Below are positions 26,708-36,009 of a stretch of 64,000 nucleotides of DNA, one piece after another; position 1 is the stretch's first letter, and each line of letters opens with the position of its first letter. This DNA is from Thiohalocapsa sp. PB-PSB1. Lineage in GTDB: Bacteria > Pseudomonadota > Gammaproteobacteria > Chromatiales > Chromatiaceae. The notes below the pieces were generated by a model. The model was not told where the DNA came from and did not search any database. It saw only the letters and a program-made list of their open reading frames with translations. A program made the translations under genes and the position numbers. The stretch spans positions 2,666,001 to 2,730,000 of the forward strand of contig CP050890.1 of assembly GCA_016745215.1 (NCBI GenBank). Direction: 5' to 3'.

Positions 26708-27391
26708 TCAAAAGCGCTTTCCGAATGCATTGCGAAAGATACCCGCGAGATCTGTCGTAGATGATGTGATGTAGGTTGCCCCAAGCGACAGCGCCGTGTC
26801 TCGATACTCTTGGTAGCTGCGAGAATTGGTGAACAGCACAAACGGGACATCTTTGTCTGCGCCTCGCACGAGCTTCAAGAAATCTAGTCCGGCGTGAGGG
26901 TTGAAGCCACCCACTTCATTACGACCCATATCGGAGACGATCATAGCGTAGCGCCCGTCCTTAAGCATCCGGGCTCCGTCTGATGTCGATAGGACGGTCC
27001 GCACTTTGATGCCACCTTGAAGAAGCTGCTCAATGAGATAGCTATTGTTCTTTGGATTGTCGTCTACCCACAGAACTTCGTGCTCACCGGGGGTCGCGGC
27101 GATGGTGGCTCGAACATTTTCGGACCGATTCTCAGTGTCTGGCAGTTCCGGACTAATGCGATTCCTCAAGTCGATTACTTGCGCCTGCAAATCAGCGATA
27201 AGCCGTTGCTGCTGTTCATTGGCTTCGTCCATGGTGAGCTCCTGGCCGCCTACCTTGATGGAGAACTTCCGATTCTTGGCGGTGGAAACCAATTCAAGAA
27301 CGGCGGGCCGCAAAACATAAAGCACTGCGGCCAGGATCACAGGCCATAACAGAGATGCGAATGCTGAGATTAAGGCTGCGAGGTCCTTCAT
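26708..27391 (-). CDS. Membrane-anchored receiver-like protein
   Basis: 227 residues. An N-terminal membrane segment (SLLWPVILAAVLYVL) is followed by a coiled-coil (EANEQQQRLIADLQAQVIDLRNRI) and then a receiver-type domain: LWVDDNPKNNSYLIEQL (acidic pocket), YAMIVSDMGRNEVGG (Asp in the phospho-acceptor position), FVLFTNSRS (Thr) and an alpha5 region. The VDDNPxNN form is typical of receiver-like domains found outside classical two-component pairs. No kinase lies nearby. Sole gene of cassette e. Confidence 0.7.
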   Translation of the reverse strand: MKDLAALISAFASLLWPVILAAVLYVLRPAVLELVSTAKNRKFSIKVGGQELTMDEANEQQQRLIADLQAQVIDLRNRISPELPDTENRSENVRATIAATPGEHEVLWVDDNPKNNSYLIEQLLQGGIKVRTVLSTSDGARMLKDGRYAMIVSDMGRNEVGGFNPHAGLDFLKLVRGADKDVPFVLFTNSRSYQEYRDTALSLGATYITSSTTDLAGIFRNAFGKRF

Positions 27392-27403
27392 GTCATCTTA
27401 CTC

Positions 27404-27495
27404 GCCCAACGTTCAGCACAGCCCGACGCTTGCTGGCCAGGAGGAGCGAAGCGACGCCTGGCCAGCAAGCGGTCGGGCTGGTGCGCTAGTTAGCC
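27404..27495 (-). repeat. attC site f
   Basis: 92 bases between GCCCAAC and GTTAGCC with arms CGCTTGCTGGCCAGG/CCTGGCCAGCAAGCG. The right box contains the toxin stop codon. Confidence 0.9.
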
Positions 27496-27750
27496 CATGA
27501 GCTTGTCATATTCAGCGTGAGTGCCGATCCAGAACCACTGAATACCGTCAGGAACGGGAACGCCGAGAGCCCGATACTTTGCTCCAACCCGGACGCTGCG
27601 ATACTGACCTTGCCTGACTTTCTTGAAGTGCAGGGACGGATGCGCCGGGTTATCACGAAGTAGCTGATAGTTTTGCCGCGCAACTTGTTGCACCGGCTCT
27701 GGCAGGGAATTGAAGCGCTGCCAGAAGCCGGAAGAGGCGTAGTGCTTCAA
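27490..27750 (-). CDS. RelE/ParE-superfamily toxin
   Basis: 86 residues. The basic strand-rich core LHFKKVRQGQYRSVRVGAKYRALGV and the ending WFWIGTHAEYDKLM are typical of RelE-type mRNA interferases (conserved R, Y and the final H-x-x-Y). The start overlaps the upstream antitoxin by four bases. Such pairs are common in chromosomal integrons and are thought to stabilise the array. Confidence 0.85.
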   Translation of the reverse strand: MKHYASSGFWQRFNSLPEPVQQVARQNYQLLRDNPAHPSLHFKKVRQGQYRSVRVGAKYRALGVPVPDGIQWFWIGTHAEYDKLMG

Positions 27751-27947
27751 ATTTCTCGCGGCTGTCCGGCGTTATACTCAGCGAGGGCGGCGGAGGCAAG
27801 TGCATCTAATTTGCCGGCCGTTGCGTCTCTTTCAATCTGGCGATCCCACTCGTCGTTGTCCCAATCGAGGAACCATCGTCGAAACTCGGTCAGATCGTCC
27901 TCAGAAAGCGATTTGACTTGCTCTTCAAGTATCTCAATCGTAGTCAT
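27747..27947 (-). CDS. Antitoxin partner of the RelE-type toxin
   Basis: 66 residues, acidic: MTTIEILEEQVKSLSEDDLTEFRRWFLDWDNDEWDRQIERDATAGKLD matches a family of small antitoxins in which a helical domain is followed by a toxin-wrapping tail. It is first in the pair and shares an ATGA overlap with the toxin. Confidence 0.85.
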   Translation of the reverse strand: MTTIEILEEQVKSLSEDDLTEFRRWFLDWDNDEWDRQIERDATAGKLDALASAALAEYNAGQPREI

Positions 27948-27960
27948 TTTCGGTCTCTTG

Positions 27961-28311
27961 CTATTCAGTGGGTTTGTATGACCACGTCTTCGTTCGGCTG
28001 TCTTTCACTCTTTCGAACCTGTCCCTGTACGCGCAAAAGTACGGCTGGCCGCGAAAGTTGTTGGGATTGTGTTTTTCGCTATCGGTGTACCGTCGGCTGA
28101 ACCAGCCGATCATGTTTCCGATGTGGCCGTGAGCGTCCTTGTCGGGACATTTCGCGGCTGCGTGTTCGGCAAACGCTTTGCCGTCGTCGTCGGCATACAC
28201 CACTTCTTCAAGGAGCTTTGTGGGGACATATCCACCGAAGGTCGCGTGAGCCGTACGGATGGCGGCCTCGATAATTCGGGAGCAACTGTCTTTGTCAAAG
28301 CACTTCCCCAT
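27961..28311 (-). CDS. Integron cassette protein of unknown function
   Basis: 116 residues from ATG at 28311 after GGGAGG; an in-frame start at 28329 is weaker. Soluble, cysteine-containing (CFDKDSC, KCPDKDAH) and rich in aromatic residues near the C-terminus (GWFSRRYTDS, QPYFCAYRDRF). No known motif. Lies 13 bases before the antitoxin start in the same cassette. Confidence 0.6.
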   Translation of the reverse strand: MGKCFDKDSCSRIIEAAIRTAHATFGGYVPTKLLEEVVYADDDGKAFAEHAAAKCPDKDAHGHIGNMIGWFSRRYTDSEKHNPNNFRGQPYFCAYRDRFERVKDSRTKTWSYKPTE

Positions 28312-28338
28312 GTGTACCTCCCGGCGCAACGCTGCAAG

Positions 28339-28419
28339 GGCTAACGTTCGCCATAACCGGCGGGCAAAAGCAGAGCAAAGCGGCGCTTTTGTCCGTCCGC
28401 GTTGATGGCGTTGTTAGGC
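28339..28419 (-). repeat. attC site g
   Basis: 81 bases between GGCTAAC and GTTAGGC with arms GCGGGCAAAAGC/GCGCTTTTGTCCGTCCGC. It closes the cassette with the M64 peptidase. Confidence 0.88.
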
Positions 28420-28491
28420 AATTATTGAAGATAACGTTGGCACCTTTTACAGTGGTCCAGAGAACAAAGCCTGATAGGCCAATAATGAACC

Positions 28492-31400
28492 CTAATCAAG
28501 TTTGTTCTCTGTCTCTGCCTTTTTTAGCAATCGAGATTCTATCTCTTTGAGTAATTCCACTTCGGAAAAAAGTTTGAGCTTTGGAAAATCGTCCTTTTCC
28601 CCGCAACAATATTTGAGTGTTTTGAGGATTTCCCTAAGAAGATGTTTTAGGTCTTCACAGCACTCTTTGCCGAAGTCTTTGCCGTCTATCACCTGACCAG
28701 GACTCAAGATTATTCCGGTGAAATGGCGATATCGAGTCAGCCTGGTGCCTTGTGGAGAATTAGCACTCACTTCAACGGCAGCCTGGTAAGGCCCATAGAG
28801 GCTGGTGTCCTTGAAAACCCCACGATAAGCTCCATTCTCGTCTCGCGAAAGACTAATCGTTCGTTTAACGCCATCGGGCCGACGGAAGTGGACCTCGACT
28901 GGTTCATCAAGGGTTACAGGTTGCCCAAAGAGAACCGGTTCCAGTATGACCTCCATCTCCGAACCTGGCAGATAGCTCGTCTGGACCAGACGGCCCTTAA
29001 GTAGTAAGTTACTGCGAGCTTTAGCCATGACAGAATAGTAGAAAGAAAGACTTCTTTCATATTCTTCCGTATAGACGTCGCCACCCATTTGGATAGTGTT
29101 TTCAACCCATATGCGCCAACGACCGACGTGAGCCGTTGGTTCTTCGGGAAAGGCGGGGAACAGCCATCGGAAAAACATATGGCCCCTTTGACTGTTGAAG
29201 GTCGCGTTCGGTATACTTCCACTGAGGATATCGTGGGGAGTGATTATCCTGCCATTTGGCGCTTCGAGCCATACTTTGGTGTATTTTGGGTGAATCTCGC
29301 TGGGGCGGAATGCCAAGATAAAGTCGGCTGCGACATCTACCTCGCCAATCATGATATCGGTGTACTGCTTACCCTGAGGAGGCAATACACACCGGGGATC
29401 CCTGATGAAGGCTTCATCAGCTACATCAGAGAGGATCTGTACGAACAGTTTCTGAAGGATGAATTCCTTTTCACCTACAAGGTCGCCAGTAATCTGGGCG
29501 GTGCCATTCGTTACGGTAGCAATTTCGTTGAGCTTGTCTTCGAGTTGGTTCAACCCAAGCCCGACCGCAAAGACGCGTTGAGAAGGTGTCTTGGTTCCAA
29601 CATGAGCTAAACCTGCCGGGATATCCGGATCTGTATTCTGACGTCCATCCGTGAGAACTACGAGAGCGCGTGAGTCAGCGGCTGCACCATCCAAGACATC
29701 GCTGCCTAGGATAATGCCTGCTCCAACTGAGGTGGATCCCGATGGATGCAGATTCGTCAGGTTAAGCTCGCCACGTGCTGCGACTCTCCCTGCCCCAGTG
29801 CCAACCGCTCCTGCCACAACGGGATTCAGTAGTCTATCACCATGAGTATCGGAAGAATGGTGTTTGTATCGTACCAAGCCTATGCGATCGTTATCCTTAA
29901 GCAGGGATACGTAAAGCTCCGCAGCGTAGATTGCATGATCGACCTTCCTCTGCGAGGCTTCGCCAGTCGCGTCCGCCATGCTTCCGGAACGATCAATCAC
30001 CAACACTGAGTCGACAACCGGAGGCTCAATGACACTGGCGGTAAGTTGAATATCGGTTGTGGGATTGGTGGAATCATCCGGAGTGCTGATAGTAAACTGC
30101 CCGTTGTAATCCGTTGGCCCCGTGTCTGGTGCAGTAAAGGCAACATATACCTTTCGTGATGTATAGGCCTCATCAGGGTTAGGCGTCGGCAGAGAGAAAT
30201 TCAGCGATGTCCCAGGGGCAAACAAAAAGCCGCCGGTCGGATTCGTCATGGAGACATTTAGTGGAGCGGAACAAGGAACTCGCAGGTTTCGAATCTCTAC
30301 TGAACGATACATTGTCAGACCCCGGCTCACCTCGCCAAAGTCAAGCGTCGTTCCGCCATCCTGGGTGACGATGCTAACCCGGGGCTGTGCGGTACAAATC
30401 GAGCCGGTAAGCGTGATGTTTAGAATAGGAGCGTTACTGGTGATCTGCAAGGTACCGTTTTGCGGCCCATTCAGCCAGACCGGTCCGAGCGTAACCTCCA
30501 CCTCCCGGCCCTCTCCCGGCGTAAGAGTAGTGCCTGTGCCGAGTAAGGAAGCACTGTAATTGCTATTGTCCACCGACAAGGAGACACCAGTAACATCAAC
30601 CGTACCAACATTGCTGATTTGGAATTTCATAGTGACAACGCCGCCTTGACCCAGCGAACCAAAGTCAAGCGTGCTTAATTCTGCTGCCAGAGTAGGTGAG
30701 GCACCGAAGAAAGGGCGGAGAGTGTCATGAATCGCTTCCACACACACCCGACAGAAATGCTCATTAAGGTTGCGCATTAGACAATTGTACGCGGGGCGGT
30801 AACGACCGCAATGATAGTACTGCGCCCCTTCATAAAGACCAATGGTGGTATCATCACTTAAAACGTTAGGGCGCCTGTCGCATTGTGTACAATCGGGATT
30901 TTCCATGGTGGGAACAGGCGTGAGGGAATCCACAAGATGCCGCCACTTCAACGCAGACCGTGTTGTGGCGGTAGTTACATTGGATTGTGAAGGCTCCCCT
31001 GCTGGCGCGACATCACGGTCGGTATCAACGCCGCAGCCAGCCCAATAATCATATTCGTCGGCGAGAGCAAAGGCGGAGTGTCCTAACTCGTGCAAGGTAG
31101 TGGTAATCCATCCGGCGCTCATAGCCGCTGTGGCAATACCACCACCTGATCCACCAGGATCGGTACTATTTACCAAAACTACTGCAACATCCCACTCCGG
31201 AACATGAGTATCGAGAACGTCACGTGCAATGGTCTGGTCGCACACCAGCAAGCGTTTTATGCGGCCATCGCCACAATAGGTGGCATCAAAATAAGTATTA
31301 GCCGTGGTGCCCCCGCCACACGGAGCTGGATCATCGGCACCTGAATCATCCGATTCGACATTAATCCGATGGATGTTGATAGCGGAAATCAGCGTGTCAA

Positions 31401-31571
31401 ACCAGGGCTCAAGCTGTATTGCATTGACAAAGTCGTTACAAGCGTTATTAAAAGCTGTTTGCTCGGTGTCTTGAAACCTTCAGCAAGAAAAACGATATTG
31501 AATCGATCGCTGTCGGGACCATTATTTAATATTCTGGTAGGGCCGACAACAGTTCCGTCACTTGTACCCAT
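28492..31571 (-). pseudogene. M64 (IgA-peptidase-like) metallopeptidase / VWA protein, one frameshift
   Basis: The protein is split by a one-base deletion near 31470-31480. Reading on from GTRILNNGPDSDRFNIVFLAEGF in the shifted frame gives QDTEQTAFNNACNDFVN, the normal continuation of peptidase M64. The rest (919 residues to 28492) holds the zinc motif TTLHELGHSAFALADEYDYW, a GLYEGAQYYHCGRYRPAYNCLM block, two Ig-like beta domains, a VWA domain with the MIDAS DRSGSM, and a long C-terminal part with Lys/Glu helices. No signal peptide is seen. The start is ATG at 31571 after GGGGGTG. Whether the shift is real or a sequencing error cannot be told here. Confidence 0.8.
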
Positions 31572-31573
31572 AA

Positions 31574-32011
31574 TCACTCACCCCCTTTCCTTGATTTTTT
31601 CTGCTCAGGTTGGTCGTTGCCACGCAAGTCGAGTTCTGCCAGCTTCCCCTGGATGCCCTCTTTGGTACCAAAGAAAGAAAGCATAGCGTTCTCCGGAACG
31701 TGTGGAATCAGGACTTCGAACGTAATGTCAGTTCTCTTTACCGGGACATTTGTAAATGAGCCGTCTTTCTCCGGAATCTCCACGTGCTGTTTCAACGGGT
31801 CATCAATAATCCGGCGATAAAGAAGGTTGCCTTTAGTGTCAGCCACCTCGTACCAGAAGCCTACAACTTGAAGGTTCTTCTCTGTCTGGGGCAGTGACTG
31901 CGAATTCGGAATAACCTTTCTTTCAAGCAACTTTTCACCGACAATAGCCCATTTCCCATCCTGCCAATGGATTCGTATCCGACGGACAGGACCTGCTTTT
32001 GTGCTTTCCAT
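31574..32011 (-). CDS. Partner protein of the M64/VWA gene, unknown function
   Basis: 145 residues from ATG at 32011, with a strong AGGAGG six bases upstream. It has a beta-rich core (IRIHWQDGKWAIV, QVVGFWYEVADTKGNLLYRRII, ITFEVLIPHVPENAMLSFFG) and a charged tail. The stop codon falls within the next gene's ribosome-binding region. No known motif; it resembles accessory proteins that are co-transcribed with M64 peptidases. Confidence 0.7.
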   Translation of the reverse strand: MESTKAGPVRRIRIHWQDGKWAIVGEKLLERKVIPNSQSLPQTEKNLQVVGFWYEVADTKGNLLYRRIIDDPLKQHVEIPEKDGSFTNVPVKRTDITFEVLIPHVPENAMLSFFGTKEGIQGKLAELDLRGNDQPEQKKSRKGGE

Positions 32012-32053
32012 CTTTAACCTCCTATTGATTGTGTGATTTAAGGCATTGAATGT

Positions 32054-32184
32054 GCCTAACGTTATGCATAGCCGGCGCCCGCGCTGTCTCGCACAAGACG
32101 AGCCGCCACGACTGTGCTCGCGTCACACACTGAAATTGCAAATTACGACGGACCGCGGGCGTCCGGCTGATGCATTTGTTGGAC
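32054..32184 (-). repeat. attC site h
   Basis: 131 bases between GCCTAAC and GTTGGAC, with outer arms TATGCATAGCCGG/CCGGCTGATGCA and a long internal loop. Its R'' box (GTCCAAC on the minus strand) equals the box at 33815-33821, so the cassette runs 32060-33820 and holds the IS91-type gene. Confidence 0.85.
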
Positions 32185-32454
32185 GGCTGACGCTGGCGTC
32201 GCGTTGGCTATGGATTTTTCTCCAGCATCGGAGGCGCTGTCAAGACCTTGCATCGGGTTTTGATAGACGGCGCGGGCGGCATTTGGGGGGATTTGCAGGG
32301 ATTCGAGCATGCGACGATCGGGATGTTGGAATCGATTGCGGCACCTTTTTCCCTGTTCGGGGTGGTCTATCAACGCTCCGACAACCCTGGGCGCAGGGCT
32401 GGCTTCCCCGACGGCGGCGGGCGTCTCGAAGTCAATGGGGCGCGGGACTGGCAT

Positions 32455-33732
32455 TCAGGCTGCGGCAGCGTATTCGGCCGGTGGGTCGTGGAAAGAGAGG
32501 ATCTGGAAGACTTGGCGTAGGTGGCCCTTGCCGCAATTCGGGCAGAGGCTCGGGTCGATGGCTTGTTTGCTGAGGAAGCCCTCGAGGTCGGCGATGTAGG
32601 GCGCCTCTGGCTGGTCGAGGCCGAGCAGGGCGCGGCAGGCGGTGAGGTTGGCCTTGCGCCGACTGCCGCCAAGCAGACCGTAGTAGCGGATTTGGTGGAA
32701 GCCGGGCGGCAGGACGTGTTGCAGGAATCTGCGGATGAATTCCGGCCCGGACAGGCGCATGGTTTTCTGCGCCTCGGGGCTCTCGGGGTCTTTGACGCGG
32801 TTGTCGCGGTAGCGGAAGACGACGCCGTCGGCATCGACGGCAAGGATGCGGTAGTTGGCGATGGCGATGCGATTCATAGAGCGCCCGAGGTAGCGGATGA
32901 GGTGCTGGGGGCTGTCGAACGGGGCTTCGGCATACACGACCCAGGCGTGGCGGTGCAGGCGGATCAGCAGTTGCTTCCAGTCGGCCTCGTCGTGCAGTTC
33001 GGGCGGGCAGTGGCTGAACTTGCCGGCGGCGCGCAGGGCTTCGAGTTCGCGCAGGAAGATGGCTCGGAAGACCGGCGAGAGGGCGCGGACCGGGAACAGG
33101 AAGTTGTTCGGCGCTTGCACAAAACCGCTGCCATCGCGTTTCAATGCGCCGCCGGTGACGAGGCAATGCACATGCGGGTGCAGCTGTAAGGTCTGGCCCC
33201 AGGTGTGCAGCACGCTGACAATGCCGAGGTCGGCGTCCCAGAGTTTGTGGGCAAAGGTCTGCAGGGTCTCGGCGGCACTGCGCATGAGGATGGCGTAGAC
33301 CTCGGCATCGCAGTACTGCGCTAGGCGGTTGAGGTCTTCGGGCAGGGTGAAGACGAGGTGGAAGTACTGGATGGGCAAGAGTTCCAGCTCGCGGTCATCG
33401 ACCCAGGCGGCGCGTTGGGAGGCGCGGCATTTGGGGCAGTGGCGGTTGCGGCAGGAGTTGTAGCTGATCTCCACATGCCCGCAGTGGTCGCATTGATCGA
33501 CATGGCCGCCGAGCGCGGTGGTGCGGCAGGTCTCGATGGCGTGCAGGGCGCGGCCTTGCTCGAAGCTCGGATGGTACTCGGCGCGGTAGGCGGCGCCATG
33601 CATGCGCACCACATCGGCCAGTTCGAATGGCGGTGGAGCATATTCGACGGGGAACTCGCGGCGGATTTCGGCGGTGAGGCTGTCCATGCCGATAGTATAG
33701 TCGGTTTCTGCGCGGTTGCTTGTCCCGTACAA
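32455..33732 (-). CDS. IS91-family (Y2/HUH) transposase carried as the first integron cassette
   Basis: 425 residues (410 from the ATG at 33687). Zinc-binding domain: CDHCGHVEISYNSCRNRHCPKC. HUH motif: LHPHVHCLV. Tyrosine block: VVYAEAPFDSPQHLIRYLGRSMNRIAI. C-terminal zinc ribbon: CPNCGKGHL. These enzymes move single-stranded DNA by rolling-circle transposition. The gene lies inside cassette borders 32060-33820, next to attI. About 270 bases separate its stop from attC h, as in the two other IS91-type cassettes. It is intact but not close in sequence to those two. Confidence 0.93.
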   Translation of the reverse strand: MYGTSNRAETDYTIGMDSLTAEIRREFPVEYAPPPFELADVVRMHGAAYRAEYHPSFEQGRALHAIETCRTTALGGHVDQCDHCGHVEISYNSCRNRHCPKCRASQRAAWVDDRELELLPIQYFHLVFTLPEDLNRLAQYCDAEVYAILMRSAAETLQTFAHKLWDADLGIVSVLHTWGQTLQLHPHVHCLVTGGALKRDGSGFVQAPNNFLFPVRALSPVFRAIFLRELEALRAAGKFSHCPPELHDEADWKQLLIRLHRHAWVVYAEAPFDSPQHLIRYLGRSMNRIAIANYRILAVDADGVVFRYRDNRVKDPESPEAQKTMRLSGPEFIRRFLQHVLPPGFHQIRYYGLLGGSRRKANLTACRALLGLDQPEAPYIADLEGFLSKQAIDPSLCPNCGKGHLRQVFQILSFHDPPAEYAAAA

Positions 33733-33814
33733 CTCCGATCTGTCCGATTGCGATCTGTCCCTGGATCGGTGGGTTGGATGTGGTTTTAGTGGGGGGGTGC
33801 TGTTTATTTATTTA

Positions 33815-34002
33815 GTCCAACGTGTTATAGACAGAAGCGACAAATATCGAAAATTCCAGAATACAAAAATACGGGCATAGACAGATTCACACTATCTGCT
33901 AAACTGTTGCTCCAACGCAATACCCGAACCCCTGCACCGAAACCTCACTCTCGCCACAACCGCCTAGATTCTACGGCAATACGGTACCCACCCAGGCAGC
34001 CC
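33815..34002. promoter_or_regulatory. attI-type recombination site and integrase leader
   Basis: GTCCAAC at 33815-33821 is the junction between the array and the integrase leader (crossover between AA and C). The 180 AT-rich bases from there to the integrase start would hold attI, the cassette promoter and the integrase promoter, by analogy with known integrons. I cannot place the promoters with confidence. Confidence 0.6.
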
Positions 34003-34566
34003 ATGTCAACCCGCGAAGCGCAAATCGCCCGTTTCTGGTCCAATTACCTGTCAGAGCTTGAGAAAGCGCGAGTCAGACAGGACTGCCGGCGCTGGTACGT
34101 GGTGCGGGCCGAGCGGTTTCTGGAGTGGATTCAGCCGCGGCGGCTGGCGCAGTTGACGGCGGATGACGTGTCCATGTACCTGTCGGAGGTGGGTCGGGAC
34201 ACGTCGCTGGAGGGCTGGCAATGTGTGCAGGTGGTCGATGCTATACGGATTCTGGGGGTCACTGCATCGGCGCCTTGGGTGGAGAGGCTGGACTGGGGGT
34301 ACTGGCAGGACTCGGCGCGGACGCTGGCGCCGGAGCATCCGACGGTGGCGCGGGACTATGGGCCGGAGGTGGGCGGGCTGGAGCCGCAGGGGCCGATGAC
34401 GAACCTGTCGGCGGTGCGGGAGGCGCATCGGGAGCTGGCGGATCGGATGGTGACGGAGATCCCATTAAAAAGGACTCGACCCCTTTTTCAGACCCCTTTT
34501 TCAAAAAGGCAACGAGACCGATGGAGAGACGGACATGGTTCGTCGAGAAATCAGATAAGCTTTTGA
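34003..34566 (+). pseudogene. intI: Integron integrase, truncated to its N-terminal extension
   Basis: From ATG at 34003 the frame gives ARFWSNYLSELEKARVRQDCRRWYVVRAERFLEW, LTADDVSMYL, VQVVDAIRILG and WGYWQDSARTLAPEHPTVARD, the N-terminal extension seen in the long form of chromosomal integron integrases. It goes on to LSAVREAHRELADRMVTEI (residue 153), exactly where the canonical SAM-like domain should begin, and then turns into unrelated sequence (PLKRTRPLFQ...). The catalytic R-H-R-Y domain is gone. It is divergent from the cassettes, as expected for intI. The array cannot be mobilised by this copy. Confidence 0.8.
34466..34508. repeat. Palindromic repeat at the integrase truncation point
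   Basis: Contains AAAAAGG, then CCCCTTTTT twice, then CAAAAAGG: short interlocking inverted repeats. It begins where the integrase homology stops and 65 bases before the tRNA gene. It could act as a bidirectional terminator or be the end of the element that deleted intI. Confidence 0.5.
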
Positions 34567-34572
34567 TTCTAT

Positions 34573-34648
<76 letters not shown>

Positions 34649-34791
34649 CTGGAGATGGATGACGCGCTGCTGCCGTGCAATTGGAACCCAATTGGAACCA
34701 GGGTTGGGAATCACGATTGTCGAGCGGTCTCTGAGCCCGGTAATGTTAGGTGATTCAAGCGTTCATATCAAGCACGGTGGCTGAACTCGTG

Positions 34792-35889
34792 TTACCAGCT
34801 CGAGCGGCGCGGGGCGTCCAGGCGATAGGGTGCCGGTGGCAGGATGGGGTCGCGGTCGAGTACCAGATCGGCAATCAGACGGGCGGACGCGGGACCGGTG
34901 ACCAGACCGTTGCGGAAGTGGCCGGCGTTGATGAACAGGCCTTCGATCTCGGGGTAGGGGGCGATGTAGGGGATACCGCTGGGGGATGCTGGGCGCAGAC
35001 CGGCCCAGTGGTCTTCGATCGGGGTGCGTTTGAGCAGCGGGAAGAGCTCGAATGCGGCGCGGTAGAGTTCTTCCTTGGCCTCCGCGGTGGTGCGTTTGTC
35101 GAAGCCGGCATTCTCCAATGTGCTGCCGATCAGCACGCGGCCGTCTTTTCTTGGAATGACGTAGCGCTCGCGGAACAGGGTTAAATGATGGATTTGGTCG
35201 GGCTTGGCGCAGAATAAGATCATCTGGCCGCGTACCGGGCGAATGTCCGGCTTGCTGCCGAGCTTTTCCACCAGGCGTGCGGTCCAGGCACCGGTGCAGA
35301 CGATGACGCGATCGGCGTCGATCTGACCGGCGGTGGTGCGTGCACCGGTGATCCGGCCATTTTCCGCACGCAGTTCCAAGACTTCTTCCTGTTCGCGGAT
35401 GCTGATGTGCTTTTCGATGGCGATGCGCAATGCCTTGGTCAAGCGCGGATTACGGATTTGCCCGACATCGGGAAACCACAGGGCTTCCGGCATCGGTGGT
35501 TCGAGCCCCGGCTCCTTGGCTTGAATCTCGTCGCTTCCGATGAGCTGAAGTTGTGCCTGGTGCGTCTCGGCCCAGGCGAGGGCGATGTCGCGCTGTTCTT
35601 CGTCGAGGATCATCAGACCGCAGCGATTATATTCCGGGTCGATGCCGGTGGAGTCGAACAGCTCGGTGCAAAGATCGGGGTAGACCTGCTGGCTCCAGCT
35701 CGCCAGGGCTGTAACCGAGCCGGCGTAGCGCCAGGGATAGAGAGGAGACAGGATGCCGCCACCGGCCCATGAGGACTCTTGACCCGTGTCGCCCATTTCC
35801 ACCAGGGTCACCTTGGCGCCGCTGTTTGCCAGTTCGCGGGCGGTGAGCAGACCGATGACGCCGCCGCCAATGATGAGAATATCGCTCAT
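34792..35889 (-). CDS. thiO: Glycine oxidase ThiO
   Basis: FAD enzyme that oxidises glycine to iminoglycine for the thiazole ring of thiamine. The 365-residue protein starts with a dinucleotide-binding motif IIGGGVIGLLTARELA, followed by SSWAGGGILSPLYPW, VRGQMILF, YVIPRKDGRVLIGSTLENAGFD and the ending HWAGLRPASPSGIPYIAP, GHFRNGLVTGPASA, all typical of ThiO. The ATG at 35889 lies six bases after GGAG; the ATG two codons earlier is too close to that site. No other thi gene is adjacent. Confidence 0.93.
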   Translation of the reverse strand: MSDILIIGGGVIGLLTARELANSGAKVTLVEMGDTGQESSWAGGGILSPLYPWRYAGSVTALASWSQQVYPDLCTELFDSTGIDPEYNRCGLMILDEEQRDIALAWAETHQAQLQLIGSDEIQAKEPGLEPPMPEALWFPDVGQIRNPRLTKALRIAIEKHISIREQEEVLELRAENGRITGARTTAGQIDADRVIVCTGAWTARLVEKLGSKPDIRPVRGQMILFCAKPDQIHHLTLFRERYVIPRKDGRVLIGSTLENAGFDKRTTAEAKEELYRAAFELFPLLKRTPIEDHWAGLRPASPSGIPYIAPYPEIEGLFINAGHFRNGLVTGPASARLIADLVLDRDPILPPAPYRLDAPRRSSW

Positions 35890-36009
35890 GGTCATCTCCA
35901 GGAGTGTTTTATTATCGATCTTGCCATGGATCTAAATTATCAATGCGATTGATGTCAACGTTTATACCGTCTAACGGGTCTTAGCGCCCGCCCTGTGCGT
36001 CGGGCGACG

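Noticed and set aside
17236..32184. Long inverted repeats read as transcription terminators
   Set aside because: They lack T-runs and have the boxed ends, self-matching rule and loop structure of attC sites; they may still end transcription, but that is not their main identity.
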